NCBI RefSeq assembly: GCF_015751765.1
Contig: NZ_JADOTX010000001.1
Span: 4,588,001 to 4,652,000, forward strand
DNA: 64,000 nt
Direction: 5' to 3'
From: Micromonospora ureilytica
GTDB lineage: Bacteria > Actinomycetota > Actinomycetes > Mycobacteriales > Micromonosporaceae
Shown here: positions 9,318 through 17,529 of the stretch, piece after piece
Layout of the letters: each line of letters opens with the position of its first letter
Numbering within the stretch: the first letter of the stretch is position 1
The notes under the pieces: generated by a model
Database searches by the model: none
The model's input: the letters and a program-made list of their open reading frames with translations, nothing else
Told to the model about the DNA's origin: nothing
Position numbers and translations under genes: made by a program

Positions 9318-10649
9318 TCAGACGCGGGGCGCGCCTACCGGCTGGGATGCCTCGGCGAACTCCTCGCGCGGGTCGTGCAGCTGACCCAGGGCGACCACCT
9401 CACGCTTGAGGAAGAACGCCAACGACCAGTCCACCACCACGCGGACCTTGCGGTTGAACGACGGGATCCGGCTCATGTGGTACGTCCGGTGCATCACCCA
9501 GGCCGGCCAACCGGTCATCTTGATCCCGTACACCTGGGCCACGCCCTTGTGCAGGCCGAGACTCGCGACGCTGCCGACGTGCTTGTGCTTGTAGTTCACC
9601 GGCTCCCGGCCACGGATCACGGCCGTGATGTTGTCGGCCATCCGGGCTGCCTGGCGCACCGCGTGCTGAGCGCTCGGCGAGCAGAAGTTGCCCGGCTCCT
9701 TGGTCAGGTCCGGCACGGCGGCGCAGTCGCCGGCGCTCCAGGCACCCTCGACCACCCGGTCGCCGTCGACCACCTGGAGCGTGGGCAGGCAGGTGATCCG
9801 CCGACGGTCGTCGCGTGGGAAGTCGGTCGAGTCCAGCATCGGCGACGGCTTCACACCGGCCGTCCAGACGATCGTGTCGGAGCGGAAGCTGTCACCGTCG
9901 GAGAGCTTGACCAGCCCGTCGACGCAGGACTCGAGCCGGGTGTCCAGCCGGATGTCCATGTTCCGCTTCATCAGCTGCTGCACGGTGTAGGCACCCATGT
10001 CCCGGTCGACCTCGGGCAGCACCCGCTGGGTGGCCTCGACCAGCACCCAGCGGACCTCGTCCTGCTTGAGCTCCGGGTAGTAACGCAGGGCGTCGCGAGC
10101 CATGTCCTCCATCTCGGCGAGCGCCTCGATGCCGGCGTACCCACCGCCGACGAAGGTGAAGGTCAGCGCCGAACGGCGGACGTCCGGATCCGGCGTGGCG
10201 GCCGCCACGTCGAGCCGATCCAGCACATGGTTGCGCAGGTAGATCGCCTCACCGATGGTCTTGAAACCGATGCCCTGCTCATGCAGGCCGGGGATCGGCA
10301 GGGTGCGGGAGACCGAACCCGGGGCCACGATCACGTGGTCGTAGGTGATCTCCCGGGCCGGGCCACTGATCGGCTGCACGGTGGCCACCTTGCGGGCGTG
10401 CTCGATGCGCGTGACCGTGCCGGCCACCATCTTGCACTTGCGCAACTCCCGCCGCAGAGGCACCACGGAGTGCCGCGGGGAGATGTTGCCCGCCGCCGCC
10501 TCGGGCAGGAACGGCTGGTAGGTCATGTGCGGCTGGGGATCCACCACCATGACCTCAGCCTCACGGGAGCTGAGCTTCTTCGACAGGCGCAGCGCCGCGT
10601 ACAGACCGACGTGCCCGGCACCCACCACAAGGATCCGCTTCGGATTCAC
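9318..10649 (-). CDS. ndh: Type II NADH dehydrogenase (NDH-2)
   Basis: A 443-residue single-subunit flavoenzyme that passes electrons from NADH to menaquinone without pumping protons. The N-terminal FAD-binding GAGHVG motif follows start GTG 10649 directly. The NAD-binding GGGYAGIE lies near residue 170, and the flavin C-terminal motif WSAGDCAAVPD near residue 315. The quinone-site region AQxAxRQ is present as QHAVRQAARM. A basic C-terminal amphipathic segment (RTYHMSRIPSFNRKVRVVVDW) should anchor it to the membrane. The gene is monocistronic, with its promoter in 10650-10751. NDH-2 rather than a nitrite or ferredoxin reductase is indicated by the WTAGVKPSP and MTYQPFLPE motifs. Confidence 0.93.
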   Translation of the reverse strand: MNPKRILVVGAGHVGLYAALRLSKKLSSREAEVMVVDPQPHMTYQPFLPEAAAGNISPRHSVVPLRRELRKCKMVAGTVTRIEHARKVATVQPISGPAREITYDHVIVAPGSVSRTLPIPGLHEQGIGFKTIGEAIYLRNHVLDRLDVAAATPDPDVRRSALTFTFVGGGYAGIEALAEMEDMARDALRYYPELKQDEVRWVLVEATQRVLPEVDRDMGAYTVQQLMKRNMDIRLDTRLESCVDGLVKLSDGDSFRSDTIVWTAGVKPSPMLDSTDFPRDDRRRITCLPTLQVVDGDRVVEGAWSAGDCAAVPDLTKEPGNFCSPSAQHAVRQAARMADNITAVIRGREPVNYKHKHVGSVASLGLHKGVAQVYGIKMTGWPAWVMHRTYHMSRIPSFNRKVRVVVDWSLAFFLKREVVALGQLHDPREEFAEASQPVGAPRV

Positions 10650-10751
10650 GTTGTCTATCTTTCCCCGGCCGGCTCAGGTAATCCCGCTCGCGGCCCCCAT
10701 CTGTGACGGAGCACAACCCGTGTGACCTGGGTAACCCTCTGGTCGCGCTTG

Positions 10752-11312
10752 TCACCGACGTCGCAGCAGCCACCCCAGCAACGCTGCCGTCCCCACCGCC
10801 ACCAGCAGCCCCAGCACCGTCACCCACTGGTGTCCGGCCCCGCCGCCCGTCCCCGCCGCCTGCAACAACACGACACCGAGCACGGCGGCACCCAACAACA
10901 CGGCGGCCGACCGCAGCAACCAACGAGTGATCAACTCGGGGTCCACCACCGCGTCGTAGGGCAACAGCGCGGCCAGCGCGCAGAGGGTGTGACCCAGATA
11001 GAGCAGGGCCGCGACGGCGAGCAGCCGCCACAGGGCGACCGGACGGCCGTACCCGTCGGTGGCGAGCAGCCAACCGCCGACCGTGACCAACGCCGTGAAC
11101 GTCGCCCAGAGCCGGCGCGGCCCGAACGCGGGCAACAGGGCCGCCACCGCCAGGAAGAGGATCGGCCGACCGGAAAGCACCTCCGCGGGGAACGCCAGCG
11201 CGAACCCGGCAAACACGACGACGAAGATCGTGGCCCGAACCAACAGCGGGGCCGCGCTGATGCGGGCGGCGGCGTACTGCGCCGCCCGAACCCGCTCCAC
11301 GAAAACGCTCAC
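10752..11312 (-). CDS. Membrane protein at the end of the MoxR operon
   Basis: A 186-residue protein with five predicted helices and short loops, ending in LLGWLLRRR. GTG 11312 overlaps the stop of the DUF58 gene (GTGA), so it is translationally coupled as the last gene of the operon. No enzyme motif is visible. Many MoxR/DUF58 operons end with a small membrane protein or a transglutaminase; here no transglutaminase domain is present. It may form a membrane scaffold for the DUF58 and DUF4129 proteins. That role is inference from position only. Confidence 0.75.
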   Translation of the reverse strand: MSVFVERVRAAQYAAARISAAPLLVRATIFVVVFAGFALAFPAEVLSGRPILFLAVAALLPAFGPRRLWATFTALVTVGGWLLATDGYGRPVALWRLLAVAALLYLGHTLCALAALLPYDAVVDPELITRWLLRSAAVLLGAAVLGVVLLQAAGTGGGAGHQWVTVLGLLVAVGTAALLGWLLRRR

Positions 11313-12751
11313 CGGCCACCCACCCGTGGGGCCGTCGCCAACCGCGCCACGTCCCGCAGCACCTGGTCCAGGCTGCCGGCGCCGGCCCAGCGCACCACCG
11401 GTACGCCGTGCTCCCGGAGCTGCCCGATCATGACCTCCCGATCCAGGCGCCACAGTCCGTACGCCACCTCGGCCCAACCCCGGTCCTTCGGCGACGCCAG
11501 GTCGGTCGGCAACGTGTCGACAGCCACCACGAACCGCCCGCCGCGGGCCAACCGGGCGAGCATCTGCGCCGACCGTTCGTCCAGCAGCGGGGTGAGCACC
11601 ACCACCAACGCGTCCGAGGAGAGCAACTGCGGGCCGAAAACCTGGTCGTACGGCTCGTGCGCGGACGCGTGGACCCGGACGTCGAGCAGCCACTCCAGGA
11701 CGGTCAGGTACTGCCGCCGCCCAGCGGCCGGCCGGAGCCGGCGGGCGGCCGGCCCGTACTCCAGCAGGGAAACCCGGTCGCCACGGTGCAGGTAGTGCTC
11801 GGCGATCGCGGCGGTGGCCCGGACTGTGGTGTCCAGCACCGAGGCGGCGCCGCCCACCCCACCGGAGCGGCCCGCCTCGGCGAGCACGTCGAGCAACACC
11901 ACCACCTCGGCGTCGCGGTCGGACAGGGTGGCGGCCACGTGCAGCTGCCGGGCCCGCAACGAGACCCGCCAGTCGATCCGGCGCAGCCGGTCCCCGGGGG
12001 CGAAGACGCGTACGCCGGCCAACTCGCCGCCCTCTCCGGGTCGGCGGGAGTGGTGCGCCCCGACCAGGCCGGCGGCGCGGGGCATCGCCTCGACCGCCTC
12101 GAACGGCTCGGTACGCGGGTACACCCGCAGCCGGACCGGCTCGGTGATCACCGCTCGGGAGACCAGCAGACCGCCCGCCGTGGCGACCCGGGCACCGGCG
12201 GGGCCGATCGGATGCCGGCCCCAGCGCAGGGCCCTGCCGGCCAACTGCAGGTCCACCGCGGCACCGATCGGCACCGAGGTCACGAACGGCCGGTCCGCGA
12301 CGGAACGGCGCCCGCCGTTGCCCTGCGCCGTCGCACCTGTCGCCGGGACGGCGCTCGGCTCCCCGTCGTCGACGGCCTCGTCACTGGCGAAGCCGGCCCG
12401 GTCGATCCGTAACCACGGCGACACTCGGGAACGCATCACCACCAGGTCGTAGTCGACAGTGTCCGGGTTGCCGACGCTCACCGCCGCCGTCACGTCACCA
12501 CCCTCGACCAGCGGCCCGTCGTCACCCTGGCTGATCCACACCTGCGGCAGCGCCGTGGGCCGTCGGCGCAGCGCGTACGCGGTGCCCAGCGCGAACGGGG
12601 CGGCGAGCACGATCAGGTCCACCCGACCCAGCAGCACGCCGGCCACCAGCAGCAGGCCGGCGAGCAGCACCGCGCGGCCGAGCGCCGGGGTGGGCGCCCA
12701 GCCGGCAGCCGGTTCCGCTTCGGTGGCCCTCGGCACTGTCGGTCCGGTCAT
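11309..12751 (-). CDS. DUF58 domain protein, MoxR partner
   Basis: A 480-residue protein. Two hydrophobic helices at residues ~25-62 are followed by a beta-rich domain, then the DUF58 signature DRLRRIDWRVSLRARQLHV (about residue 250) and a vWA-like region (VVLLDVLAEAG). MoxR ATPases and such vWA-type proteins act together in complex maturation or stress tolerance, by family knowledge. It overlaps moxR by one base (TGATG) and the next gene by GTGA. Codon 114 (12410-12412) is TTA, one of only three found in the window, so its translation may depend on the UUA-reading tRNA encoded at 7161. Confidence 0.9.
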   Translation of the reverse strand: MTGPTVPRATEAEPAAGWAPTPALGRAVLLAGLLLVAGVLLGRVDLIVLAAPFALGTAYALRRRPTALPQVWISQGDDGPLVEGGDVTAAVSVGNPDTVDYDLVVMRSRVSPWLRIDRAGFASDEAVDDGEPSAVPATGATAQGNGGRRSVADRPFVTSVPIGAAVDLQLAGRALRWGRHPIGPAGARVATAGGLLVSRAVITEPVRLRVYPRTEPFEAVEAMPRAAGLVGAHHSRRPGEGGELAGVRVFAPGDRLRRIDWRVSLRARQLHVAATLSDRDAEVVVLLDVLAEAGRSGGVGGAASVLDTTVRATAAIAEHYLHRGDRVSLLEYGPAARRLRPAAGRRQYLTVLEWLLDVRVHASAHEPYDQVFGPQLLSSDALVVVLTPLLDERSAQMLARLARGGRFVVAVDTLPTDLASPKDRGWAEVAYGLWRLDREVMIGQLREHGVPVVRWAGAGSLDQVLRDVARLATAPRVGGR

Positions 12752-13758
12752 CAGTGCCGGGGCCCGCCGGCGGCGTAGCTGGGCAGCGCGCCACTGGCCG
12801 GGGCGGGAGTCGCCTCCAGCACCTCGCTCACCACGAACGCCGGATCGACCCGGCGCAACCACATCTCCGGGCGCAGGGTGATCCGGTGCGCCAGGGCGGG
12901 CGCCGCCACCGACTTGACGTCCTCCGGCACCACGTAGTCCCGTCCGCCGAACACCGCGCGTACGCGGGCCAGCAGCAGCAGCGCCAGCGAACCGCGCGGC
13001 GAGGCGCCGACCAGCACCGACGGGTGCTCCCGGGTGGCCGCGGTGAGCGACACGATGTAGCGGCCGATGGAGTCCTCCACCACCACGTCCTCCAGGGCGG
13101 CCTGCATGGCCCGCAGCGTCGCCGCGTCGACCACCGGCTTGATGTCCGCCTCCTCCCGGCGACGGCTCATCCGACGGCGCAGCACCTCCCACTCCTCTTC
13201 GTGCTGCGGGTAACCGAACGAGACCCGCAGGAGGAACCGGTCCAGCTGCGCCTCGGGCAGCGGGTAGGTGCCCTCGTACTCGATGGGGTTGGCGGTGGCC
13301 AGCACGTGGAACGGCTCGTCCAGCTTGTAGGTCACACCCTCCACCGAGACCTGCTTCTCCTGCATCGCCTCCAGCAACGCGGACTGGGTCTTCGGCGGCG
13401 TCCGGTTGATCTCGTCGGCGAGGAGCAGGTTGGTGAAGACCGGGCCGGCTCGGAAGGTGAAGTCGCCGTTGCGCTGGTCGTACAGGAACGAGCCGGTGAC
13501 GTCGGCGGGGAGCAGGTCGGGGGTGAACTGCAACCGACGGAAATCCAACCCGAGGGCCTGGGCGAACGAGCGGGCGGTGAGCGTCTTACCGAGCCCCGGC
13601 AGGTCCTCCAGGAGCACGTGCCCGCCCGCGAGGATGCCGGCGAGGACCAGCTCCAACGCGTCCCGTTTGCCGACCACGACGGTGCCGACCGCGTCCAGGA
13701 CCGCCCGAGCCAGGTGCCCGACCTCGGCGGGGGCAATGCTCCGGTCCACGTCGTTCAT
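12751..13758 (-). CDS. moxR: MoxR-family AAA+ ATPase
   Basis: A 335-residue AAA+ ATPase. Walker A is LPGLGKT, Walker B LLADEINR, and sensor I lies in LATANPIEYEGTYPLPEAQLDRF, the diagnostic MoxR stretch. The sensor II arginine is in VGASPRGSLALL. MoxR proteins are chaperone-like ATPases that mature or remodel partner complexes, usually together with the vWA-type product of the next gene. The ATG at 13758 overlaps the preceding stop by one base (TGATG), and its own stop overlaps the DUF58 start in the same way. This spacing argues for fixed stoichiometry of the operon products. Confidence 0.95.
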   Translation of the reverse strand: MNDVDRSIAPAEVGHLARAVLDAVGTVVVGKRDALELVLAGILAGGHVLLEDLPGLGKTLTARSFAQALGLDFRRLQFTPDLLPADVTGSFLYDQRNGDFTFRAGPVFTNLLLADEINRTPPKTQSALLEAMQEKQVSVEGVTYKLDEPFHVLATANPIEYEGTYPLPEAQLDRFLLRVSFGYPQHEEEWEVLRRRMSRRREEADIKPVVDAATLRAMQAALEDVVVEDSIGRYIVSLTAATREHPSVLVGASPRGSLALLLLARVRAVFGGRDYVVPEDVKSVAAPALAHRITLRPEMWLRRVDPAFVVSEVLEATPAPASGALPSYAAGGPRH

Positions 13759-14342
13759 CAAACACTCTCCAGTTCGGCGACGATCACCGCGAGGTCGCGC
13801 GGCGACGGGGTGCGGCGAGGCGGGGTCTCCAGGAACGTCCACAGGTGCTCACCCAGCAGGACACGAGCGCGGGCGGGATCCGACTCACGGGTGACGCCGT
13901 GTTTCAGACGCATCCGCTCGTCGGCCAGTTCACCGATCCGGGGCAGGACCACCTCGGTGAAACGTTCGGTTCGGTTCGAGGACCAGTCCAGGGGGCGTTC
14001 CCACTGGTTGATCGCGCCACGCAGCGCGTCCCGGGCATCCCAGTTGTAGCTGCCGTCCTCCTCGCCCGCGCCGGCCTGGCGAGCCGGCGGCGGCGGTGGT
14101 GGCGGCGCGAGCAGGGCGGTGACCCGGCGCACCGCCAGCACGGCGAGCACCCCGGCGATCAGTACGGGCAGCGAGACCTGGAGGCCCACCGCGCGCAGGC
14201 CGACGAGCAGGACCGCGACCAGCGCGGCCGCCCACGCGAGCGAGCGCAGCACCGGACGCCACCGGGAGTCGCGCGCCTTCGGACCGGCCGGCGCCCCCTC
14301 CTCCTCGAACGCGAGCAGATCGTCGATGCTGGTGCTGCTCAT
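13758..14342 (-). CDS. Hypothetical membrane protein of the MoxR operon
   Basis: A 194-residue protein with a Glu/Asp-rich cytosolic N-terminus, two adjacent hydrophobic helices at residues ~35-75, a run of prolines, then a ~110-residue soluble C-terminal domain (YNWDARDALRGAINQWERPLDW...). The position between the DUF4129 protein and MoxR is usual for an unnamed actinobacterial family. No catalytic motif is evident. ATG 14342 overlaps the DUF4129 stop (ATGA) and its stop overlaps moxR (TGATG). It is probably a membrane adaptor in the same complex, which is inference from coupling. Confidence 0.8.
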   Translation of the reverse strand: MSSTSIDDLLAFEEEGAPAGPKARDSRWRPVLRSLAWAAALVAVLLVGLRAVGLQVSLPVLIAGVLAVLAVRRVTALLAPPPPPPPARQAGAGEEDGSYNWDARDALRGAINQWERPLDWSSNRTERFTEVVLPRIGELADERMRLKHGVTRESDPARARVLLGEHLWTFLETPPRRTPSPRDLAVIVAELESV

Positions 14343-15124
14343 GAGGTCACCACCGCGGTGAGCTCTCCGCGCAGCCGGCCGAGCGCGGTGCGGGCCTGGT
14401 CGCGGGTGCGTTCGCCAACCGGGTGGGTGGCATACCGGGCCTCCCGGTAGACGTGCGCGAACTCGGCCAGTACGTCGGTGCTGGCGATGGCCGGCACACC
14501 CGCCGCCGGGTCGCCCTGCAACAGCCGGCTGACCAGGTCGGTGGGGGTGTCGCCGGCGAGCCTCGGCACACCGGCCGCGGCGGCGGTCTCCTCCAGGCGC
14601 ACCCAGCAGGCGATTACCGCCACCCGGGGGTCGGTGTCCCGGTCGTCGAGCTCCACGAGGCCGGCGTCGAGGGCGGCGACCACTTCGCGGGCGGTGCCCT
14701 CGGCGGTACGACGGGCCCGCTGCGCCGGTAGTGCCCGGGTGGTGCGGCGCAGCGCACCTCGGATCAGGATCCAACTGAGGTAGCCGAGTGCGGCGAGGAT
14801 GGCCAGCCCGAGGAGGACCACCGCCGCCGTGCCGACCCACTGCGGGATGTGTGCCTGGGTGGCCTCAGCGGCGTCGCGTGGCTCGATCGGGATGGACGGT
14901 GACGGCTCGACGGTCGGGTACTCGGGAACCCAGGGAACGTTGTCCGCGGCCGGCGGGATCCGGCTGGCCCCGATCGACGAGTGAGCGGACGCCAGCGCGG
15001 CACCGGCGAGCAGGACGGCGACCGCGCCGACCGGCCACCAGCGGCGGAGCAGGCCGAGCACCGGAGGCAGCACACCCGGCTCGGCGGATGGTACCGGCGT
15101 GGGCGGGCGTGTTCCGTCTGTCAT
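14339..15124 (-). CDS. DUF4129 domain membrane protein, first gene of MoxR operon
   Basis: A 261-residue protein from ATG 15124 (MTDGTRPP); an in-frame GTG nine bases upstream is also possible. One helix at residues ~30-50 and another at ~105-130 flank an extracytoplasmic loop, and the C-terminal cytosolic part contains the DUF4129 pattern (CWVRLEETAAAAGVPRLAGDTPTDLV, then FAHVYREARYATH). DUF4129 is often fused to or encoded beside transglutaminase-like and DUF58 proteins. It heads the operon 15124-10752, and the promoter must lie in 15125-15146 or within the end of the preceding UDG gene. Confidence 0.88.
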   Translation of the reverse strand: MTDGTRPPTPVPSAEPGVLPPVLGLLRRWWPVGAVAVLLAGAALASAHSSIGASRIPPAADNVPWVPEYPTVEPSPSIPIEPRDAAEATQAHIPQWVGTAAVVLLGLAILAALGYLSWILIRGALRRTTRALPAQRARRTAEGTAREVVAALDAGLVELDDRDTDPRVAVIACWVRLEETAAAAGVPRLAGDTPTDLVSRLLQGDPAAGVPAIASTDVLAEFAHVYREARYATHPVGERTRDQARTALGRLRGELTAVVTS

Positions 15125-15146
15125 CGCCACCACCCCACGCGTCGTC

Positions 15147-15887
15147 TCAGTCCACTCCGGCCAGCTGTTTAGCCTGGCCGAAGACGTCGTCCAACATCAC
15201 TGGTGTCAACCGCCCGGTGAAGGTGTTCTGCTGACTGACGTGGTAGCAGCCCAGCAAGTCCGGAGCGTCCGTGCCGGACCAGTGTGCCCCATGACCGAAC
15301 GCCGGTCGCGGGCTGGGCGGGCGCTGCCCGTACACCGCTCGGAGCACCGGCCACCACGCGGCCCAGGCGAACGCGCCAAGCGCGACCACGACCCGCAGCG
15401 TGGGCCGGATCAGCGTGACCTCACGGTGCAGCCAGGGTGCGCAGGTGTCCCGTTCCACAGGGGTCGGCTTGTTGTCCGGAGGCGCACACCGGACGGCCGA
15501 GAAGATCCGTAGGTCCCGCACTGTGAGCCCGTCGTCGTCGGCGACGCTGGTGGGCTGGTTGGCCAGCCCGGCCCGGTGCAGCGCGGCGAACAGCACGTCA
15601 CCCGACCGGTCGCCGGTGAAGATCCGGCCGGTGCGGTTGCCGCCGTGCGCGGCGGGCGCCAGCCCGAGGATTGCGATCCGCGCGTCACCGGTGCCGAAGC
15701 CCGGCACCGGTCGTCCCCAGTACTCCTGGTCGCGGAAGGCGGCCCGGCGGGTGCGGGCGACCTCCTCCCGCCACTGGACCAGCCGTGGGCAGGCGAAACA
15801 GTCGCTCACCGCCGCGTCGAGGTCGGCCAGGTCGGTCGCCCGCGCTGCGCGGGCGACCACCTGTTCGGGGGTACGGGTCTCAGCCAA
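15147..15887 (-). CDS. Family 5 (UDGb) uracil-DNA glycosylase
   Basis: A DNA repair enzyme that removes uracil and related deaminated bases. Motif A is [21 protein letters not shown], characteristic of UDGb. The C-terminal catalytic motif is [13 protein letters not shown]. Cysteines in [16 protein letters not shown] and DTCAPWL are placed as the [4Fe-4S] ligands of this family. The start is uncertain: TTG 15887 gives 246 aa and an 8-base overlap with the dienelactone hydrolase stop, and GTG 15860 would give 237 aa. Neither has a good ribosome site. Coupled translation with the upstream gene may compensate. Confidence 0.88.
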   Translation of the reverse strand: MAETRTPEQVVARAARATDLADLDAAVSDCFACPRLVQWREEVARTRRAAFRDQEYWGRPVPGFGTGDARIAILGLAPAAHGGNRTGRIFTGDRSGDVLFAALHRAGLANQPTSVADDDGLTVRDLRIFSAVRCAPPDNKPTPVERDTCAPWLHREVTLIRPTLRVVVALGAFAWAAWWPVLRAVYGQRPPSPRPAFGHGAHWSGTDAPDLLGCYHVSQQNTFTGRLTPVMLDDVFGQAKQLAGVD

Positions 15888-16566
15888 GCTTGGCCCGGAA
15901 GAGTTCCAGGGTGCGGGCCCAGGCGCTGGCGGCGGCACGCTGGTCGAATGCCTCCGGCCGGTCGTCGTTGAAGAAGGCGTGCGAGGTGCCCGGGTAGTCG
16001 TAGAGGTGGCAGTCGCCGCCGGCCTCCTCGATGGCCCGGCGAGCGGTTTGTACGCCCTCGTCGGCCGACGTGCCGTCCTCTTCGGAGCAGTGGATGACCG
16101 CTGCCTTGCCGGCGTAGTCGGCCCAGTCGGGGCGCATCGACTCCCAGGGCAGCACCGGATAGAAACCGGCGGTGGCGACGATCCGCTCGGAGATGGTGGC
16201 CGACCAGAGGGCGAGGCTGCCACCTGCGCAGAAGCCCACGGCACCGACCTTACCGGTGACCTCGGGCCGCCCGGCGAGATAGTCGGCCGCTCCGGCGATG
16301 TCCTTCGCCGCCTCGTCCATCCGCATCGCCAGCAGGAGCCGCTGCGCCTCGTCCGGCTCGCTGGTTGTCTCACCGTGGTAAAAGTCCGGGGCGAGGGCCA
16401 CGAAACCGGCCTCGGCGAACCGGTCCGCCACCGAGCGGATGTGCGGGACCAGACCCCACCATTCCTGAATGACGATGACGGCGGGGCTGGCCGTGCCGCT
16501 GGCGGGTATCGCGAGATACCCCTCGCTCGTGCCCCCGTTGCCGCGGTAGCTCACCATTTCGCCCAT
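15880..16566 (-). CDS. Dienelactone hydrolase family protein
   Basis: A 228-residue alpha/beta hydrolase. The cysteine nucleophile sits in GFCAGG (about residue 117), the catalytic His in GTSHAFFND near residue 193 and an Asp/Glu in HCSEEDGT. The family opens dienelactones in chloroaromatic degradation, but most chromosomal copies have unknown carboxyl-ester substrates. Length is normal. ATG 16566 or ATG 16557 (MVSYRG) could be the start. The UDG gene overlaps its end, so the two probably share a transcript despite unrelated chemistry. Confidence 0.92.
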   Translation of the reverse strand: MGEMVSYRGNGGTSEGYLAIPASGTASPAVIVIQEWWGLVPHIRSVADRFAEAGFVALAPDFYHGETTSEPDEAQRLLLAMRMDEAAKDIAGAADYLAGRPEVTGKVGAVGFCAGGSLALWSATISERIVATAGFYPVLPWESMRPDWADYAGKAAVIHCSEEDGTSADEGVQTARRAIEEAGGDCHLYDYPGTSHAFFNDDRPEAFDQRAAASAWARTLELFRAKLG

Positions 16567-16713
16567 GGGCCGTCCTCCTAGCGGTCAGTCATCGTTGGCT
16601 GGTCGCCCAGTGGTCCTACGTGCCGGTAGCCTGCCACGCCACGGGGGCCGTCGGGAAGACGCCGGAACAGTGGCATTCACCTCCTGTTCGCCTCCTGATG
16701 ACTCCGGGTACGC

Positions 16714-16746
16714 CGACGGCGGCGGGGTCCGCTCCCGCCGCCGTCG
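16714..16746 (-). terminator. Hairpin terminator after the LppU-like gene
   Basis: Perfect 13-bp arms CGACGGCGGCGGG and CCCGCCGCCGTCG surround a 7-nt loop, 21 bp past the stop of the gene ending at 16767. This strong GC hairpin should end its transcript before the dienelactone hydrolase gene. Confidence 0.75.
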
Positions 16747-16766
16747 ATGCCGAGCTATCGCTGTGG

Positions 16767-17402
16767 TCAGACCTTCTTGGTCAGGCAGAGCACGTAGCCC
16801 GTCTTGCCCGGCTCGATGCTGGAGAAGATGTACCCCTCCTGGCCCTCCGTGAAGAACTGGGTGCAGGTGGTGTCGGCCTTGGCCTGAGCCTCGCTCTGGC
16901 CGTCCACCCGACCGACCACGTTGTACGCCGCGTCGGTGGAGGTGCACTCGACGACCTTGGCACCGTCGACCTCCTCCTGCTCGGTGCCGGTGACCTCGGG
17001 CAGTTCGGCGATGCAGTCGCCGGTCTTGGCGTCCGCGGTCTCGTCCTTGTTGAAGAAGTTGCCGATCGCCGAGGCGACGCCGAACTTCAGGCCGGCGACG
17101 ACGACGATGGCGAGGATCGCACCGATGATGCCGAGGGCCTTCTTCGAACCGGACTTCTCCGCCTTCGGCTCGGCCGGCTGCGGCGTCTCGACGGCCGGCT
17201 GCGACTCGGCCTGCTGCGGTGCGGCCGCCTGCGGCGCGGCCTGCTGCGGCGTCTCGGAGGCCGACTCCGGTGCGGCCGCCTGCGGCGTCTCGGAGGCCGA
17301 CTCCGGCTTGGCCTGCTGCGGCACGGCCGCCTGCGGCGTCTCGACGACCGGCTCAGGGGTTTCGGCGTCGGGCGCGGGGGGCGGTGCGACCTGCTCTGGC
17401 AC
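16767..17402 (-). CDS. Pro/Ala/Gln-rich membrane protein with LppU-like extracellular domain
   Basis: A 211-residue protein. Residues 1-80 are low-complexity with imperfect repeats of the type ESASETPQAAAP, presumably cytosolic. One transmembrane helix spans ~87-108 (ALGIIGAILAIVVVAGL). The C-terminal ~100 residues form an extracellular domain with four cysteines (GDCIAEL, VECTST, TTCTQF, VLCLTKK), likely two disulfides. The layout resembles actinobacterial LppU/SCO3897-type proteins, which have no known function. It is transcribed alone and ends at a strong hairpin. Confidence 0.78.
   Translation of the reverse strand: MPEQVAPPPAPDAETPEPVVETPQAAVPQQAKPESASETPQAAAPESASETPQQAAPQAAAPQQAESQPAVETPQPAEPKAEKSGSKKALGIIGAILAIVVVAGLKFGVASAIGNFFNKDETADAKTGDCIAELPEVTGTEQEEVDGAKVVECTSTDAAYNVVGRVDGQSEAQAKADTTCTQFFTEGQEGYIFSSIEPGKTGYVLCLTKKV
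17245..17306. repeat. Tandem repeat inside the LppU-like gene
   Basis: The 26-bp unit beginning TGCGGCGTCTCGGAGG occurs exactly at 17245-17270 and again at 17281-17306, a 36-bp period that encodes the 12-residue ESASETPQ-type repeat. Such repeats can change copy number between strains. Confidence 0.75.
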
Positions 17403-17529
17403 GGGGGTTCCTTCCGAGGGGTTGATGAGCAGACGACACCGTAACGATCATTGATTTCCGGTGCCGTCCCGCTCGCCTCGTCCGTTCAGCTATTTCCCAG
17501 CCGCACCCGCATGATCCAGTTCACACCCC

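Noticed and set aside
9375..10706. 443-aa plus-strand frame opposite ndh
   Set aside because: Shadow of NDH-2, His/Val/Asp-rich with no recognisable motif.
10650..10751. Rex operator before ndh (TGTGA..CACA on the plus strand)
   Set aside because: The arm spacing is 14 bp overall rather than the 16 bp required, and the inner A/T positions do not fit.
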